21,902 bases of DNA from CAYZEZ01 sp964477295 (GCA_964477295.1 CAYZEZ010000038.1:1-21902), one strand, 5' to 3'; positions 1 through 9,428 are shown, numbered from the stretch's first letter. Notes: generated from the letters alone by a model not told the origin. Program-made: numbers and translations.

Positions 1-1010
1 CTGTTGAATGCATCAACTCCCAGGTTTATCCCCCTGATGATGTCTTCGGCGTTCGACAGGGCAGCCTCAAAACTCTTCGGGCCGGGATCATCTTCTCCCC
101 ATCCCAGGTTCATATTCCCTATTTCAGTAATGAAAAAAGGTTTCCCTTTTCCATGAGCCCAGGAAACCCAGTCGTGAAGGATTTCTTCTCCCTGATCACC
201 GACTCCCGCATAACTATGAATATCATAGGCGCCTGCATAATGATCAAAATCGATGGCGGATGAATCAAAAGGAGGCAGGCTGGTCCAGCCTGGTGCAGAT
301 ACAGGAATGGCAATCCCCCTTTTTTTTAATTCTTCACCAATCCTTTTCCATGCCGGTGTTACCGGGTCGTCAGCAGGACCATTGCTCCACCAGTATCCCC
401 ATGGTCCCCCGGGGGGTTCATTGGCAATGGAAAGATACTTGATGCAGGAATATCCTTTCTCCGTTGTCAGGTAAATCAGCAATTTAGCAATCCCTTGAGC
501 AAAGTCTTCCAGTGAGTTTGGTGCACTCAACAAAGGGTGGACTCCTTCATAGGAATTCCACCCTGTATAATGCCACATTTGTTGCAGGAAAACATCAGCT
601 CCGTTTCTCTCACACCAGTCAAGGATATTATAAAGTGCCAGCATTTCCTCGTTATCCCAGTCGAATTTATCCTTTTCAGGCTCATACATTCGCTGGCTTA
701 ACTCAACCCGTAGCCAGTTTAATCCAAGCCATTCAGCGTGTTTATATAACTGCCGCCACACAAGTGTGTCTGAGACAGGGGGATTTCCACCGTACCCACT
801 TCCACGGGGATTAACATCTCTTACAGGATAAGTATACTTATTGTTTTCCAGGGGGATTTCTTTGCTCATGGAATGCCATGAAGCTCCTATCCCACCTTTT
901 AAGGTATGGATTTCTTTTCCTGGATCAACAGTGATTTCGACAGATTCGCCTGAATGAAAGCACGAATACATCAAAACCAGGATGAAAAACCCCGGGATTA
1001 TTGCTTTCAT
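1..1010 (-). CDS. Clan GH-A glycoside hydrolase (GH5-like), lipoprotein, 3' end missing
   Basis: Open from the ATG at 1008-1010 to the left edge without a stop, giving 336 residues of a partial protein. The N-terminus is a lipoprotein signal (FFILVLMYSC, Cys17), so an envelope location is expected. The body reads as a TIM-barrel glycoside hydrolase: LGLNWLRVELS near the start of the barrel, then SIANEP with the probable acid/base Glu198 after Asn, and FFITEIGN with the probable nucleophile Glu296. About 100 residues between the two glutamates, with an Asn-Glu pair first, is the usual clan GH-A arrangement. I cannot name the exact family: GH5 is the nearest impression, and GH30 or GH39 relatives are possible because of the KGGIGAS motif near the N-terminus. 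It is the last visible gene of the minus-strand operon, 28 bp behind its neighbour. Substrate specificity cannot be read from the sequence; the GH106 neighbour suggests a rhamnose-containing polymer (inference). Confidence 0.85.
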   Translation of the reverse strand, partial: MKAIIPGFFILVLMYSCFHSGESVEITVDPGKEIHTLKGGIGASWHSMSKEIPLENNKYTYPVRDVNPRGSGYGGNPPVSDTLVWRQLYKHAEWLGLNWLRVELSQRMYEPEKDKFDWDNEEMLALYNILDWCERNGADVFLQQMWHYTGWNSYEGVHPLLSAPNSLEDFAQGIAKLLIYLTTEKGYSCIKYLSIANEPPGGPWGYWWSNGPADDPVTPAWKRIGEELKKRGIAIPVSAPGWTSLPPFDSSAIDFDHYAGAYDIHSYAGVGDQGEEILHDWVSWAHGKGKPFFITEIGNMNLGWGEDDPGPKSFEAALSNAEDIIRGINLGVDAFN

Positions 1011-1038
1011 GGGCTCCTTACCTGTATGCTGATATTAA

Positions 1039-2622
1039 CTATTCAATGATAAGCTGTTGTGTTGACGTTTTTCCTGAGTTATTTTCAAGGATTATTAAAT
1101 ATGTACCCGGCACAAGTTCTGATACATTCACATTTGTATTATTTGATCCGATATTAGTAATATTCATTATTTCCTGTCCCAGTATATTGTGGATCCTTAT
1201 CGTGGATATCTGGTCCCTGGCAGTAATCTGCAGGACATCCCTGGCAGGATTCGGGAATACCTCAAAAGATGGCAATGGACGATCATCTATAGCGCCTGGC
1301 TCACCTGTACCTTCTGCAAAATCATCAAAATATGCAATATCGTTATAGCTGCCCATCCCAATCTTGCCTTCAACACCCAGTGCAGCATCCGTAACCGACA
1401 TGTATTCAACATCATCAATATATGCTGTAACGGTAGTACCACTCCTGACCAGCCGGTAATCATGGTAATTTGTGTCTGCTAATGCGGGAGTGGCATTCAA
1501 GGCTCCAATTTCCGTGACCGTACCTCCGTCCGCAGGATCTACCTGATAAAATCCGTTTATGTCTTCACCTGTGAAGCGCATATAGCTATAGTCCAATGCA
1601 TCTTCATATCCGAATACAACAATAAAATCTGCTTTTGGGTCCAATACGTCGCTCTTGAGCTTATTAAGTTTGGTCTTAACGCTGACATCAAAGTCCCCGA
1701 AGGATTCCGAATTATAAATGGCCAGTCCGCCCGGTGTGCCATTAATTGGCGGAGGTCTGTCCGTCATGACAAGACGGGCATCATCTTCATCATCCGAAAC
1801 AGCCCATGACCTGAATTTATCCGGAGTCCTGGTGTAGCTACCTATATCCCCGAAACCTACAACATCGCTAAATTCGGTTGGCTGAGTTGGACCGATATAA
1901 AAAATAATCTGGGAAGCTGCCTGGTTTATTCCTGTGACCGGATCAATTACACCATTAGTTGCTTCCTTTGCATAGAATCCCAACCATACCTTTGGGCTTG
2001 TAACCAGATCGTATTCTTTAATATATGGTTCAAACCTGAGCGTTAAAATTTTGTTTCCTTCTGCACCCAATTCATAAAGAACGGCTGAAGTCACATCGAA
2101 TTCTTCAAACGATTGTCCGCCACCGCAAAGTGGATTTGTCTTTATTAAAGTGTAGTTATCTTCATTCTCAAAATCCATGGCCACTGCATCGTTCCATGTA
2201 AGTCCGCCCTCGGTAGACAAATTAGTCCTGTTTCCATTTCCCTCTTCCCACTCATCAATATCCATCAAATGATAGCAATTATATCCATTCCCGGTATTAT
2301 TTGATACCTTCATTACAATTCCGGCATAAAGCAGTTCCTCTCCATCAGGTATGACAAGTCCGGAAAGGTCCCATTTGGCCCATGATTCAAAATAAGACAT
2401 TAAGGTCACGTCACCGTCATCGAAATTACAGATATTCTGGCTGCCCATAGCGCCTAAATTTCGGGTGGCAAGATCTCCGTCAGGCTGGCCGGTCCCACTT
2501 CCAAGGGTTATATCTGCATCACACATCAGTGTATCCATTGTTATCTGTGAATGAACCGTTGTCAATAATAATAAACCTGCAGAAAACAATAAGCATGTTT
2601 TCCTAATAATAGAGTTTTTCAT
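1039..2622 (-). CDS. T9SS-sorted secreted protein: CBM96/DNRLRE-like module + concanavalin A-like domain
   Basis: 527 residues. A signal peptide (residues 1-26, ending TTVHSQ) is followed by an N-terminal module of about 220 residues resembling the DNRLRE/CBM96 beta-sandwich (conserved WAKWDLSGL, GLTWNDAVAM, FDVTSAV). Residues about 258-440 resemble a LamG/DUF1080-type concanavalin A-like domain (DYRLVRSGTTVTAYIDDVEY, then GKIGMGSYNDIAYFDDF). From about residue 450 comes a type IX secretion sorting domain (FEVFPNPARDVLQI, IHNILGQE, PGTYLIILENNSGK). Known for these families: CBM96-type modules bind polysaccharide, and the C-terminal domain routes the protein through T9SS to the surface or medium. 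No catalytic motif is visible, so a glycan-binding or adhesin role is inferred. It is a clear paralogue of the protein at 7640-9172: the C-terminal two thirds are very alike, while the N-terminal module differs. Confidence 0.85.
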   Translation of the reverse strand: MKNSIIRKTCLLFSAGLLLLTTVHSQITMDTLMCDADITLGSGTGQPDGDLATRNLGAMGSQNICNFDDGDVTLMSYFESWAKWDLSGLVIPDGEELLYAGIVMKVSNNTGNGYNCYHLMDIDEWEEGNGNRTNLSTEGGLTWNDAVAMDFENEDNYTLIKTNPLCGGGQSFEEFDVTSAVLYELGAEGNKILTLRFEPYIKEYDLVTSPKVWLGFYAKEATNGVIDPVTGINQAASQIIFYIGPTQPTEFSDVVGFGDIGSYTRTPDKFRSWAVSDDEDDARLVMTDRPPPINGTPGGLAIYNSESFGDFDVSVKTKLNKLKSDVLDPKADFIVVFGYEDALDYSYMRFTGEDINGFYQVDPADGGTVTEIGALNATPALADTNYHDYRLVRSGTTVTAYIDDVEYMSVTDAALGVEGKIGMGSYNDIAYFDDFAEGTGEPGAIDDRPLPSFEVFPNPARDVLQITARDQISTIRIHNILGQEIMNITNIGSNNTNVNVSELVPGTYLIILENNSGKTSTQQLIIE

Positions 2623-2646
2623 GATTTAATCTTTTTAGTTTGACGT

Positions 2647-5514
2647 TTAATTATTTTGAATTGAAACCGGACCCATAAGGCCTGATTCAAGCAGTGGTGA
2701 ATCCTTCCAGGGGACCCTGGTCTGCCAGTTTGGACCCGTAATGTTTGTTTTTGTAAGTCTTTCGTTCATTGGCAGTTGACTATCTCTAACCAGCCGGTTA
2801 TTCCATGTATTGGCTACTTCAATGGTCAGCTGGTTTTCACCTGGCTGTGCAACACCTGAAATATCAACCTGGTATGGCGGTTTCCAGAGAATGCCCAGGC
2901 TTTCCCCATTTATGTAGACTTCAGCAACCTCTTTTACTTCTCCCAGGTTCAGCCGGATGATGGTTTCCCGGTTTGTTATTTCCTCCGGAATATTAATTGT
3001 TTTATGGTATGTGGCAATACCTGAGAAATATTTGATGCCGGATTCTTTAGATTCAGTCCAGCTAATTAATTCAGGTAATGTGGTTTTATCCGGGGCACCC
3101 CAACCCGGTGTAAAATCAATTTCCCAGGGACCTTTAATAATCAACTCTTCATCCGGGATGAATGGTTTCGCAGTATATTCTGCAGACCTGTATTGTTCCC
3201 TGGTGGCATGCTCCCTGAATACCACGAATAATGAACCGTGTTTTTCCAGTAGAAGAGGGATGGTGGTGTTTATGCCATCTTCGTCATACATTGCGACTGT
3301 CTGGATGGCACCTGTTTCAGGGTTCCAGATTTCAGGGACTTTCCCGCTAACCCTGAATATACCGTCAATGATTTCCGCACCGTTGCTTTTATTGCTTAAA
3401 AAATAAATTTCTTCTCCTGCTGTGCGACGGTGAATGAAATCCATATTTATTGAATCACTCCCTCCAGAATAGCTGAAATCCGGACCTATTCCCCGTTGTA
3501 GAAGCACCTGTTTGATGTTTTTGGTCCATATCACACGGCCCTCTCCATAATGGTTTTCAGCCACTGTTTTTCCATTGGTTTCCCCCCAGAGTTTATCGGC
3601 AAGTTCAAGGATCTGTTTATCCTTTTTGGTAAAATCTTTTAATCCATCCGATCGTATCGGCTTTTTGCCGACAATTGTTGCTCCCCTGCTGACCAGATCT
3701 TCGAGCTTTTTCAACACATCAATATCGGCGTGATCCTGATCCGGCAATACGAGGATTTCATAGGTCTGGCCATCAGGCAGGACCAGCTTTCCATCTTTTA
3801 CATTGAGTCGGGTAAGGATCACCTCACTGTTGGTTACATCATAATCAAATCCAAACCCGAGGTTGGGATCAATATGTTTGGGTTTTACGAAGTTAGGTGC
3901 CTGGTCACCGTAGTAATAAAGTACATCTCCTACGAAATTTCCTTGCTGAAGCAGGAAGCAGCTCCTGGCAAGGTAATCGGTGAAAGCCCTTGATTTAGGC
4001 CACCAGACGCGTGTAGAATTAAAATGGGTCCCTGCATGATAAACAAATCCCGGGATCCCGGCATCCGGGGTGGTATGCGGTGAGGTATGATATATGAAAC
4101 GGTTCAGACCTTCACACATAGCCATGTCGGCAAGCGGTTTAAGCTCAGCTGGTCCTTCCTGCCAGTGCAGGAAGCTGGTGAATGATTCTCCCTGAACTTC
4201 CTTTTTTCCGTAAATATGTGCAGCACATGATATTTCTTTAACCAATTGCATGACATCAAATCCAAATTCATCGAAGCGCTGATGTTTGTACCAGAATTCA
4301 CCACGTGGGATATCAAGCACACCCAGTGCCCTCAGGGCGTCGACAGGTACATTATGTATGGGAGCTCCGGGACCTCCTGATTCAGAGCACAATTTGATTC
4401 CGTAAGGATTAATTATTTCCCTGCCCCGTAAATAGAGATTTTCGATTAACAGGTCGGAAAGTGTCTGGCGGTAATCGTATATAAACCGTTCTGAAATATC
4501 TGTATTTTGAATAATCTTTCCCTGAAGTATAGGCAGGTATGGTGTCATATCATAGCCACGCCGCTGTTCAAACTCTTCAATCATTTTTGGTGTCCAGACA
4601 AATCCAACAACTTCATAGCTGCATAAGTAAAAATATTTGATGGGTGTCTTGCCTATATCTCCAAGTTTGTCTTGCAGTCGGTCTAAAAAATAGTTGAAAT
4701 GAAAATCAGTGGCTTCAGGATTGAAATGATCCATGCTTCGTCCGACTGAGTTCGGGCTAGGACATTTTAATGGTTCACCGGTATTGGTGCAGACATACCG
4801 GGTGATTTCCCATTTTCCATCAGGTATTTCCCAGGATAGCCTTCCCTGGTCATCCATCTGTTCAGACAGAATATGCACCATAGAAAGGTCTTTAATATTA
4901 TTCCCTTCATTGCCAGGAATGGCCAGTACTGCAACATCTTTATAAAATACTGGTAATCCTTCTGCATTCTTTTCTATTAATAGTGGCTGGCCTTTATTGT
5001 CAAGCTCGGGAAGTTCCGGGAAGGGCAAAACATCTTCATATTTCCCTGGCCCTTCAACCGCTATTGATGTCTCATACAGGGCCATGGAACCGTGTTCAGG
5101 CTTTATCCAGCTGCCTCCCGCATCCCAGCTGCTTGAAAGAATCAATCCAAGCTCCATTTCAAGTCTTTCGGCTTCCCTGACAGCATGGCTGATGGCTTCG
5201 AGGCACTCATCTCCCATGAATTCAGGACCGGCCGGCACTATACCATCCGGATTTTCGACAGCGCCGATATCGAAAATATCAAAGCCTGCCATTCCCTGGG
5301 CTTTGGCTTCTTCGAGCTCAATGGTCAACCGACCCAGGTCAAAATTGCCATTCATCCAGTCCCAGTAGCCTTTAGGACGTACATTAACAGGGGGATCAAT
5401 AAATCCTTCTTCCAGGGTAACAGAACCGGATTCTTTGCCGGAAGATTTCTTATGATCTGTGCATCCCACAACAGCAATGAGAAGTATAAACAAGAAATTG
5501 ATTATTTTTTTCAT
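2647..5514 (-). CDS. GH106 family alpha-L-rhamnosidase-like lipoprotein
   Basis: 955 residues, within the usual GH106 range. A lipoprotein signal is present (FILLIAVVGC, Cys18). The mature N-terminus has the GH106 opening pattern: PPVNVRPKGYWDWMNGNFD followed by LEEAKAQGMAGFDIFDIGA. The barrel region carries the conserved CSESGGPGAP stretch (Glu378) and VQGESFTSF (Glu443), which I take as catalytic-site glutamates by analogy with characterised GH106 enzymes; the exact pairing would need an alignment. The C-terminal 150 residues form a beta-sandwich-like segment (VYINGESLGILWKPPYQVDIS, NQLTIEVANTWNNRL) typical of the family. Expected activity is release of terminal alpha-L-rhamnose from a branched polysaccharide such as a rhamnogalacturonan or another plant or algal polymer. 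It sits in the middle of the minus-strand operon, 12 bp after the kelch gene and 24 bp before the second T9SS protein. Confidence 0.88.
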   Translation of the reverse strand: MKKIINFLFILLIAVVGCTDHKKSSGKESGSVTLEEGFIDPPVNVRPKGYWDWMNGNFDLGRLTIELEEAKAQGMAGFDIFDIGAVENPDGIVPAGPEFMGDECLEAISHAVREAERLEMELGLILSSSWDAGGSWIKPEHGSMALYETSIAVEGPGKYEDVLPFPELPELDNKGQPLLIEKNAEGLPVFYKDVAVLAIPGNEGNNIKDLSMVHILSEQMDDQGRLSWEIPDGKWEITRYVCTNTGEPLKCPSPNSVGRSMDHFNPEATDFHFNYFLDRLQDKLGDIGKTPIKYFYLCSYEVVGFVWTPKMIEEFEQRRGYDMTPYLPILQGKIIQNTDISERFIYDYRQTLSDLLIENLYLRGREIINPYGIKLCSESGGPGAPIHNVPVDALRALGVLDIPRGEFWYKHQRFDEFGFDVMQLVKEISCAAHIYGKKEVQGESFTSFLHWQEGPAELKPLADMAMCEGLNRFIYHTSPHTTPDAGIPGFVYHAGTHFNSTRVWWPKSRAFTDYLARSCFLLQQGNFVGDVLYYYGDQAPNFVKPKHIDPNLGFGFDYDVTNSEVILTRLNVKDGKLVLPDGQTYEILVLPDQDHADIDVLKKLEDLVSRGATIVGKKPIRSDGLKDFTKKDKQILELADKLWGETNGKTVAENHYGEGRVIWTKNIKQVLLQRGIGPDFSYSGGSDSINMDFIHRRTAGEEIYFLSNKSNGAEIIDGIFRVSGKVPEIWNPETGAIQTVAMYDEDGINTTIPLLLEKHGSLFVVFREHATREQYRSAEYTAKPFIPDEELIIKGPWEIDFTPGWGAPDKTTLPELISWTESKESGIKYFSGIATYHKTINIPEEITNRETIIRLNLGEVKEVAEVYINGESLGILWKPPYQVDISGVAQPGENQLTIEVANTWNNRLVRDSQLPMNERLTKTNITGPNWQTRVPWKDSPLLESGLMGPVSIQNN

Positions 5515-5526
5515 TTGGATATAGGA

Positions 5527-7668
5527 TTAATCCAGGTGAATACGCCATGTCTCCAGCATAGTACCATCGAACCAGTCGTTGTATCCCCCGCCAGTAATAT
5601 AGACGTATCCATCATGTGCAATGGCGGAAATGGAGACAAAATTATGCGGAAGCAAGCCCCAGAGCATCCAGTGCCCGACTTCCGGATCATACACATATAC
5701 CTCATCCTGGGCACGAATGCCTTCGGGCTTGCTCGAATCCACACCATTGAATGTATAGATCTTTCCGTTCCAGTTAAAAGTAGACCATTCCAGGTGAGAC
5801 CTTGGTTTGGGAAGATCGGGTCCTTCACGCCATGAATCTGTTTCAGGGTTATAGACCTGTACCCATGGACGGTCGCCCGTATGGGCATGCTCAATTTCCC
5901 CTCCAATAATCCATATCTCGCCCTGGAATTCAATACCGGCTGCATGTACAACCGGTTTAGGCAGCACACTTGCTTTCTTCCAGCCTTTCTTCTCCTTTTT
6001 CAAATCAAGCACATAGTGGTGATCCATGGTGAGTTTTTTACCCTGGGCACCCCCAATCACATGCAATTTATCATTAACAATAACAGCCGGCCCACCCCAG
6101 CTCACTTTCGGCAAGTCGGGTCCGGAACGCCATTCACCGGTGGCTTTATTATAGACATTAACGGATTTAACACCTGTATTATCATTGTCTGGTTTTCCTC
6201 CGCAGATCCATACCTCATCTCCATATATCGAAGCATTGGTTGTAAAATGATGGACATATCCGGTCCATGTTTCTTCCAGGTTCCAGCTGTTTCTCTCCAT
6301 ATTATAGGACAGTATGTCAGGCGATCCACCGGTATGGTTCGCTATCCCGCCGAAGATGTAGATTTTGTCCCCATGAATAAAACTGGCATGTTCTCCTTTT
6401 TTTTCAGGCATATCTGCTAATCGCTCCCACTTTCTCGTCCCAAGGGATGATTTATTCTCGAGGATAATCACCGGATTGTCCCTGGAATAAGACCTGGGAC
6501 CCACAATATCCAAATCGCCATCATGTCCCAGGTCGCCCACCATCCCGTAATACATTCCGTATTCAGGATCTATTTCCTTTTTTGTCCAGGTTAAACCGGT
6601 TCCATCATTCAGCCAAAGGTAGATCCCCTTTTTACCAAAAGATAACCCGACAAACACATCATTGTCACCATCCATATCGAAATCACAGGTAAGTGCCTGG
6701 TGATTGGCAGTAAAATGGTCCTCAATGATATGCCTGGTCCACGGTTGCGTCCTTGGATCTTCAGGCAGGTCATACCATGCAAGATACACCTCTCCTCCTT
6801 CAGCTCCAGAAACCAGCAAATCCTTTTTACCATCTCCGTTCAGATCGGCATAAGCATTCTTTGACGAATTGGATAAGTTTCCTTCCTTGTTAATCCAGTT
6901 CTTATCAAATATAACCTGCTGATATACACCTTTCCTGGGGATTTCTCCAAACAGTACATAGCCATTCAGAACAATATCGGCGATCTTATCATGGTCGAGA
7001 TCCGCGACATTCATTCCTTCCCTTCTGGGTAGACCAGGAAGTTTTAGGACTTGCCAGTCATCCGGTGAATTCTGAAAACAGAGAAGAAGCTCATTATTAT
7101 TTCCCAGGTGCCTCACGACCACGTCGATCTTATCATCTTCATCCAGAAAGGCTGCTTTGACATCACCCAGATGCATTCCATCTGCTATATCGGAGTCAAT
7201 TACATGTTTTTTCCATACCGTAGTTGCACTTCCGGTTGGCACAAAAGGATTCTCAAACCAATATAGATTGGCCGGCAGTGGAAGATTACCTGAATGTTTA
7301 TCCTCGGGAAGGATCAGGTCCATGTCACCATCTTTATCTATATCGGCAAATTCAGAATCACCGATAAAAGGTCCGGGATGGAAGCCAGGATCAAAATCAT
7401 GCTTAATCCAGCCAGGTGCCTGGTACCATGCAAATAATTGTCTTCCGTTGGCATGCTTCCCCCCCTCAAACGCAGCGATATCAGGCAACCGGTCATTGTT
7501 CAGATCGACAATATTTACCGTGGTAACCCCATGGATTTCAGGATCCAGAACAGAAATCTCAAAATCCTGACAGTATAACAGTGTAAAACTGATTAAGAAT
7601 ATGAAGAAGGAAACCCCAGCCAGTATTAATCTTCTTATATTACCTGACAACAATTTTTTGTGTTGCAT
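5527..7668 (-). CDS. Exported FG-GAP/VCBS repeat protein fused to a six-bladed kelch domain
   Basis: 713 residues. A hydrophobic export signal covers residues about 12-34 (ending SFTLLYCQ); Tyr before Cys is a poor lipobox, so I leave lipoprotein versus ordinary signal peptide open. Residues 35-420 hold seven calcium-loop-like FG-GAP motifs, for example DLNNDRLPDI, DIDKDGDMDL, DLDHDKIADI, DLNGDGKKDL, DFDMDGDNDV and DLGHDGDLDI. Residues about 420-712 hold six kelch blades, each with its Gly-Gly or a degenerate form: IYIFGG, VWICGG, LHVIGG, IWIIGG, IYTFNG, VYITGG. Two propellers in tandem suggest a binding or scaffold protein; no catalytic motif is visible. The first half is a paralogue of the FG-GAP lipoprotein at 12544-13773 (shared DIVLNG/DIILNG and DGDLDI-x2-RSY segments). 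The start at 7668 overlaps the upstream gene by 29 bp. No other ATG precedes the signal peptide, so the overlap appears real. Confidence 0.85.
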   Translation of the reverse strand: MQHKKLLSGNIRRLILAGVSFFIFLISFTLLYCQDFEISVLDPEIHGVTTVNIVDLNNDRLPDIAAFEGGKHANGRQLFAWYQAPGWIKHDFDPGFHPGPFIGDSEFADIDKDGDMDLILPEDKHSGNLPLPANLYWFENPFVPTGSATTVWKKHVIDSDIADGMHLGDVKAAFLDEDDKIDVVVRHLGNNNELLLCFQNSPDDWQVLKLPGLPRREGMNVADLDHDKIADIVLNGYVLFGEIPRKGVYQQVIFDKNWINKEGNLSNSSKNAYADLNGDGKKDLLVSGAEGGEVYLAWYDLPEDPRTQPWTRHIIEDHFTANHQALTCDFDMDGDNDVFVGLSFGKKGIYLWLNDGTGLTWTKKEIDPEYGMYYGMVGDLGHDGDLDIVGPRSYSRDNPVIILENKSSLGTRKWERLADMPEKKGEHASFIHGDKIYIFGGIANHTGGSPDILSYNMERNSWNLEETWTGYVHHFTTNASIYGDEVWICGGKPDNDNTGVKSVNVYNKATGEWRSGPDLPKVSWGGPAVIVNDKLHVIGGAQGKKLTMDHHYVLDLKKEKKGWKKASVLPKPVVHAAGIEFQGEIWIIGGEIEHAHTGDRPWVQVYNPETDSWREGPDLPKPRSHLEWSTFNWNGKIYTFNGVDSSKPEGIRAQDEVYVYDPEVGHWMLWGLLPHNFVSISAIAHDGYVYITGGGYNDWFDGTMLETWRIHLD

Positions 7669-9172
7669 TACTGCCTTTTTCAGGGTAAATATTAATAAAA
7701 TAAATTCCAGATTCGAGATCTGAGATATTTATAGTGACTGATCCGGAGTTAATGCTGCTAATCCTTCTTACCTGCTGTCCAAGGATATTTTGAATTGTAA
7801 TTGCCTGAATTTCCCTTTCTGATACAATATTTAATACACTGCCAGCAGGATTAGGAAATACTTTTGTGGTTAACTTAAATTGATCATTTATTGAAATGGG
7901 TTCACCGGCACCTTCCTTGAAATCATCAAAAATTGCAATATCATTATAGGAACCTATGCCGATTTTTCCTGATGTTCCCAACCCTGGGTCATCAACCGAA
8001 ATATATTCAACGTCATCGATATATAGTGTGACAGAAGTTCCAGTCCTGACCAACCTGTAATTATGATACAGAGTATCAGTTACTGCCGGATTGGCATTTA
8101 AGTCACCAACTTCAGTATTGGTCCCATCATCCGAAGGATCCACAGTGTAGAATCCATTGATATCTTCCCCCGTAATCCGCATATAGGAATAGTCCAGAAG
8201 CCCTTTGTAGCCAAATACAATAATAAAATCAGCCTTCGGATCGAGGGCATCACCCTTCATCTTATTGAGTTTAGCTTTAACGCTGATATCAAAGTCATCA
8301 TAGGTATCCCCATCATATATTGCATAACCTCCCGGTGTACCACTGATTGGGGCTGGCCTTTCGTTAAGGATAAGACGGGTATCGCCCTCGTCCTCGTCTA
8401 CAACAAAGATACCCACTTCATTATACCAGTATCTTTTATCAGCACTACTGCTAATGAATGTTGTATAGTTCTTGATATTCCCAAAACCTTCAATATCACT
8501 GAAAACTGAATCAGGGATAAGACCATAATAAACATGAAGCCTTGGAGGATCCCATCCGTACTCCCAGGAGGTCGGATCGGTGATATTTAACATATCTCTC
8601 GAACCGGCGGCATAAAACGACTCTGCCAGGTTATCGATCCTGATGGTCATAAACTCATCCCCGGCTTCAAATTCTGATAACAGGGCTCGGGTAACATCCA
8701 GGCTGAGAAATGACGCATTCCCGCCGGTAAATGAGGTGCGATCCAATGTATCGGTGTATTCCACACCAAAATCAGGGGCTTCTGCAACCGGGATTGTGGC
8801 ATCTTCATTCCAATTGTCATTTGCTACATGAAGAACGACAAAATCAGGCATATCTGGTCCCCCGTTGGTGGTAGTCGATACTTTAACTTTAGCAGACAGA
8901 ATCATCATGCCATCTAGTAAAACCAGGCTGTCTTTAACATTAAACTTGATGTAAGTATCGTACGATGCAGGATTATCAAGGGTGGTATTCGCCATCCTTA
9001 TCTGGGTTTTATGGCCAACATCAGTATTGTTATGACCACTTCCGATGTCGGTGTCATGTGTGGAAATAATAGTCACTTCACCCATTATTTGTGCCTGCAA
9101 AGTAAGAATTTGCCCACCGGTGAACAGAGCAAAAAGGCAGATTACTTTAAAAAAGTAGAATTTTGTTTTCAT
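7640..9172 (-). CDS. T9SS-sorted secreted protein: DNRLRE-like module + concanavalin A-like domain (paralogue of 1039-2622)
   Basis: 510 residues from the ATG at 9170-9172. An upstream in-frame ATG at 9211 would add 13 residues, but the later start places a clean signal peptide (MKTKFYFFKVICLFALFTGG, cut near LTLQAQ) at the true N-terminus. The order is a DNRLRE/CBM96-like module (TYIKFNVKDSLVLL, NDNWNEDATIP, SLDVTRALL), a concanavalin A-like domain at about 240-425 (NYRLVRTGTSVTLYIDDVEY, GKIGIGSYNDIAIFDDF), and a T9SS sorting domain from about 435 (TKVFPNPAGSVLNI, IQNILGQQV, GIYFINIYPEKG). This is the same architecture as its operon neighbour at 1039-2622. It is the first gene of the minus-strand operon next to the divergent control region, which implies strong expression (inference). 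Probable role: surface or released glycan binding; no enzyme motif is seen. Confidence 0.84.
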   Translation of the reverse strand: MKTKFYFFKVICLFALFTGGQILTLQAQIMGEVTIISTHDTDIGSGHNNTDVGHKTQIRMANTTLDNPASYDTYIKFNVKDSLVLLDGMMILSAKVKVSTTTNGGPDMPDFVVLHVANDNWNEDATIPVAEAPDFGVEYTDTLDRTSFTGGNASFLSLDVTRALLSEFEAGDEFMTIRIDNLAESFYAAGSRDMLNITDPTSWEYGWDPPRLHVYYGLIPDSVFSDIEGFGNIKNYTTFISSSADKRYWYNEVGIFVVDEDEGDTRLILNERPAPISGTPGGYAIYDGDTYDDFDISVKAKLNKMKGDALDPKADFIIVFGYKGLLDYSYMRITGEDINGFYTVDPSDDGTNTEVGDLNANPAVTDTLYHNYRLVRTGTSVTLYIDDVEYISVDDPGLGTSGKIGIGSYNDIAIFDDFKEGAGEPISINDQFKLTTKVFPNPAGSVLNIVSEREIQAITIQNILGQQVRRISSINSGSVTINISDLESGIYFINIYPEKGSNATQKIVVR

Positions 9173-9365
9173 AAGTATTGGATTTAATGATTGGTTGAAT
9201 AATATATACATTGATTATATTGATTTGATCCGTTTTTCATAGAAAATAGTGAATTTGATTTTCTTTCCGTAATTTTTATTTAAACGCTAAATTGATTTGG
9301 CAATACTTTTCCGGTTTTCAACGGCACATAATTATCATGAATCATTTGGGGATCATACAATTTTC

Positions 9366-9397
9366 CACTTAACCGCCAAATAAATCATTTAACTGCC
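9366..9397. promoter_or_regulatory. Candidate operator: 12-bp direct repeat with 20-bp period
   Basis: CACTTAACCGCC at 9366-9377 and CATTTAACTGCC at 9386-9397 match at 10 of 12 positions, both differences being C/T transitions. Their starts are exactly 20 bp apart, close to two helical turns, so a protein could bind both on one face. Same-strand half-sites at this spacing are typical of AraC-type DNA-binding domains, including those of the hybrid two-component regulators that control glycan loci in Bacteroidota. The regulator itself is not in the window. Function is inferred. Confidence 0.45.
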
Positions 9398-9428
9398 TGG
9401 AATACAGATATTTGCATAATAAATATAC

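Noticed and set aside
119..814. Several 60-100 codon ORFs in the first 800 bases
   Set aside because: They overlap the open clan GH-A reading frame on the minus strand, which has a lipoprotein signal and both catalytic-motif glutamates.
4997..5835. Long plus-strand ORFs of 123 and 216 codons
   Set aside because: They lie antisense to the GH106 and kelch genes, have no recognisable domain, and show shadow-frame composition.
5881..6420. 179-codon plus-strand ORF
   Set aside because: Antisense to the kelch repeats; no signal, no domain, and the opposite strand has clear repeats with conserved motifs.
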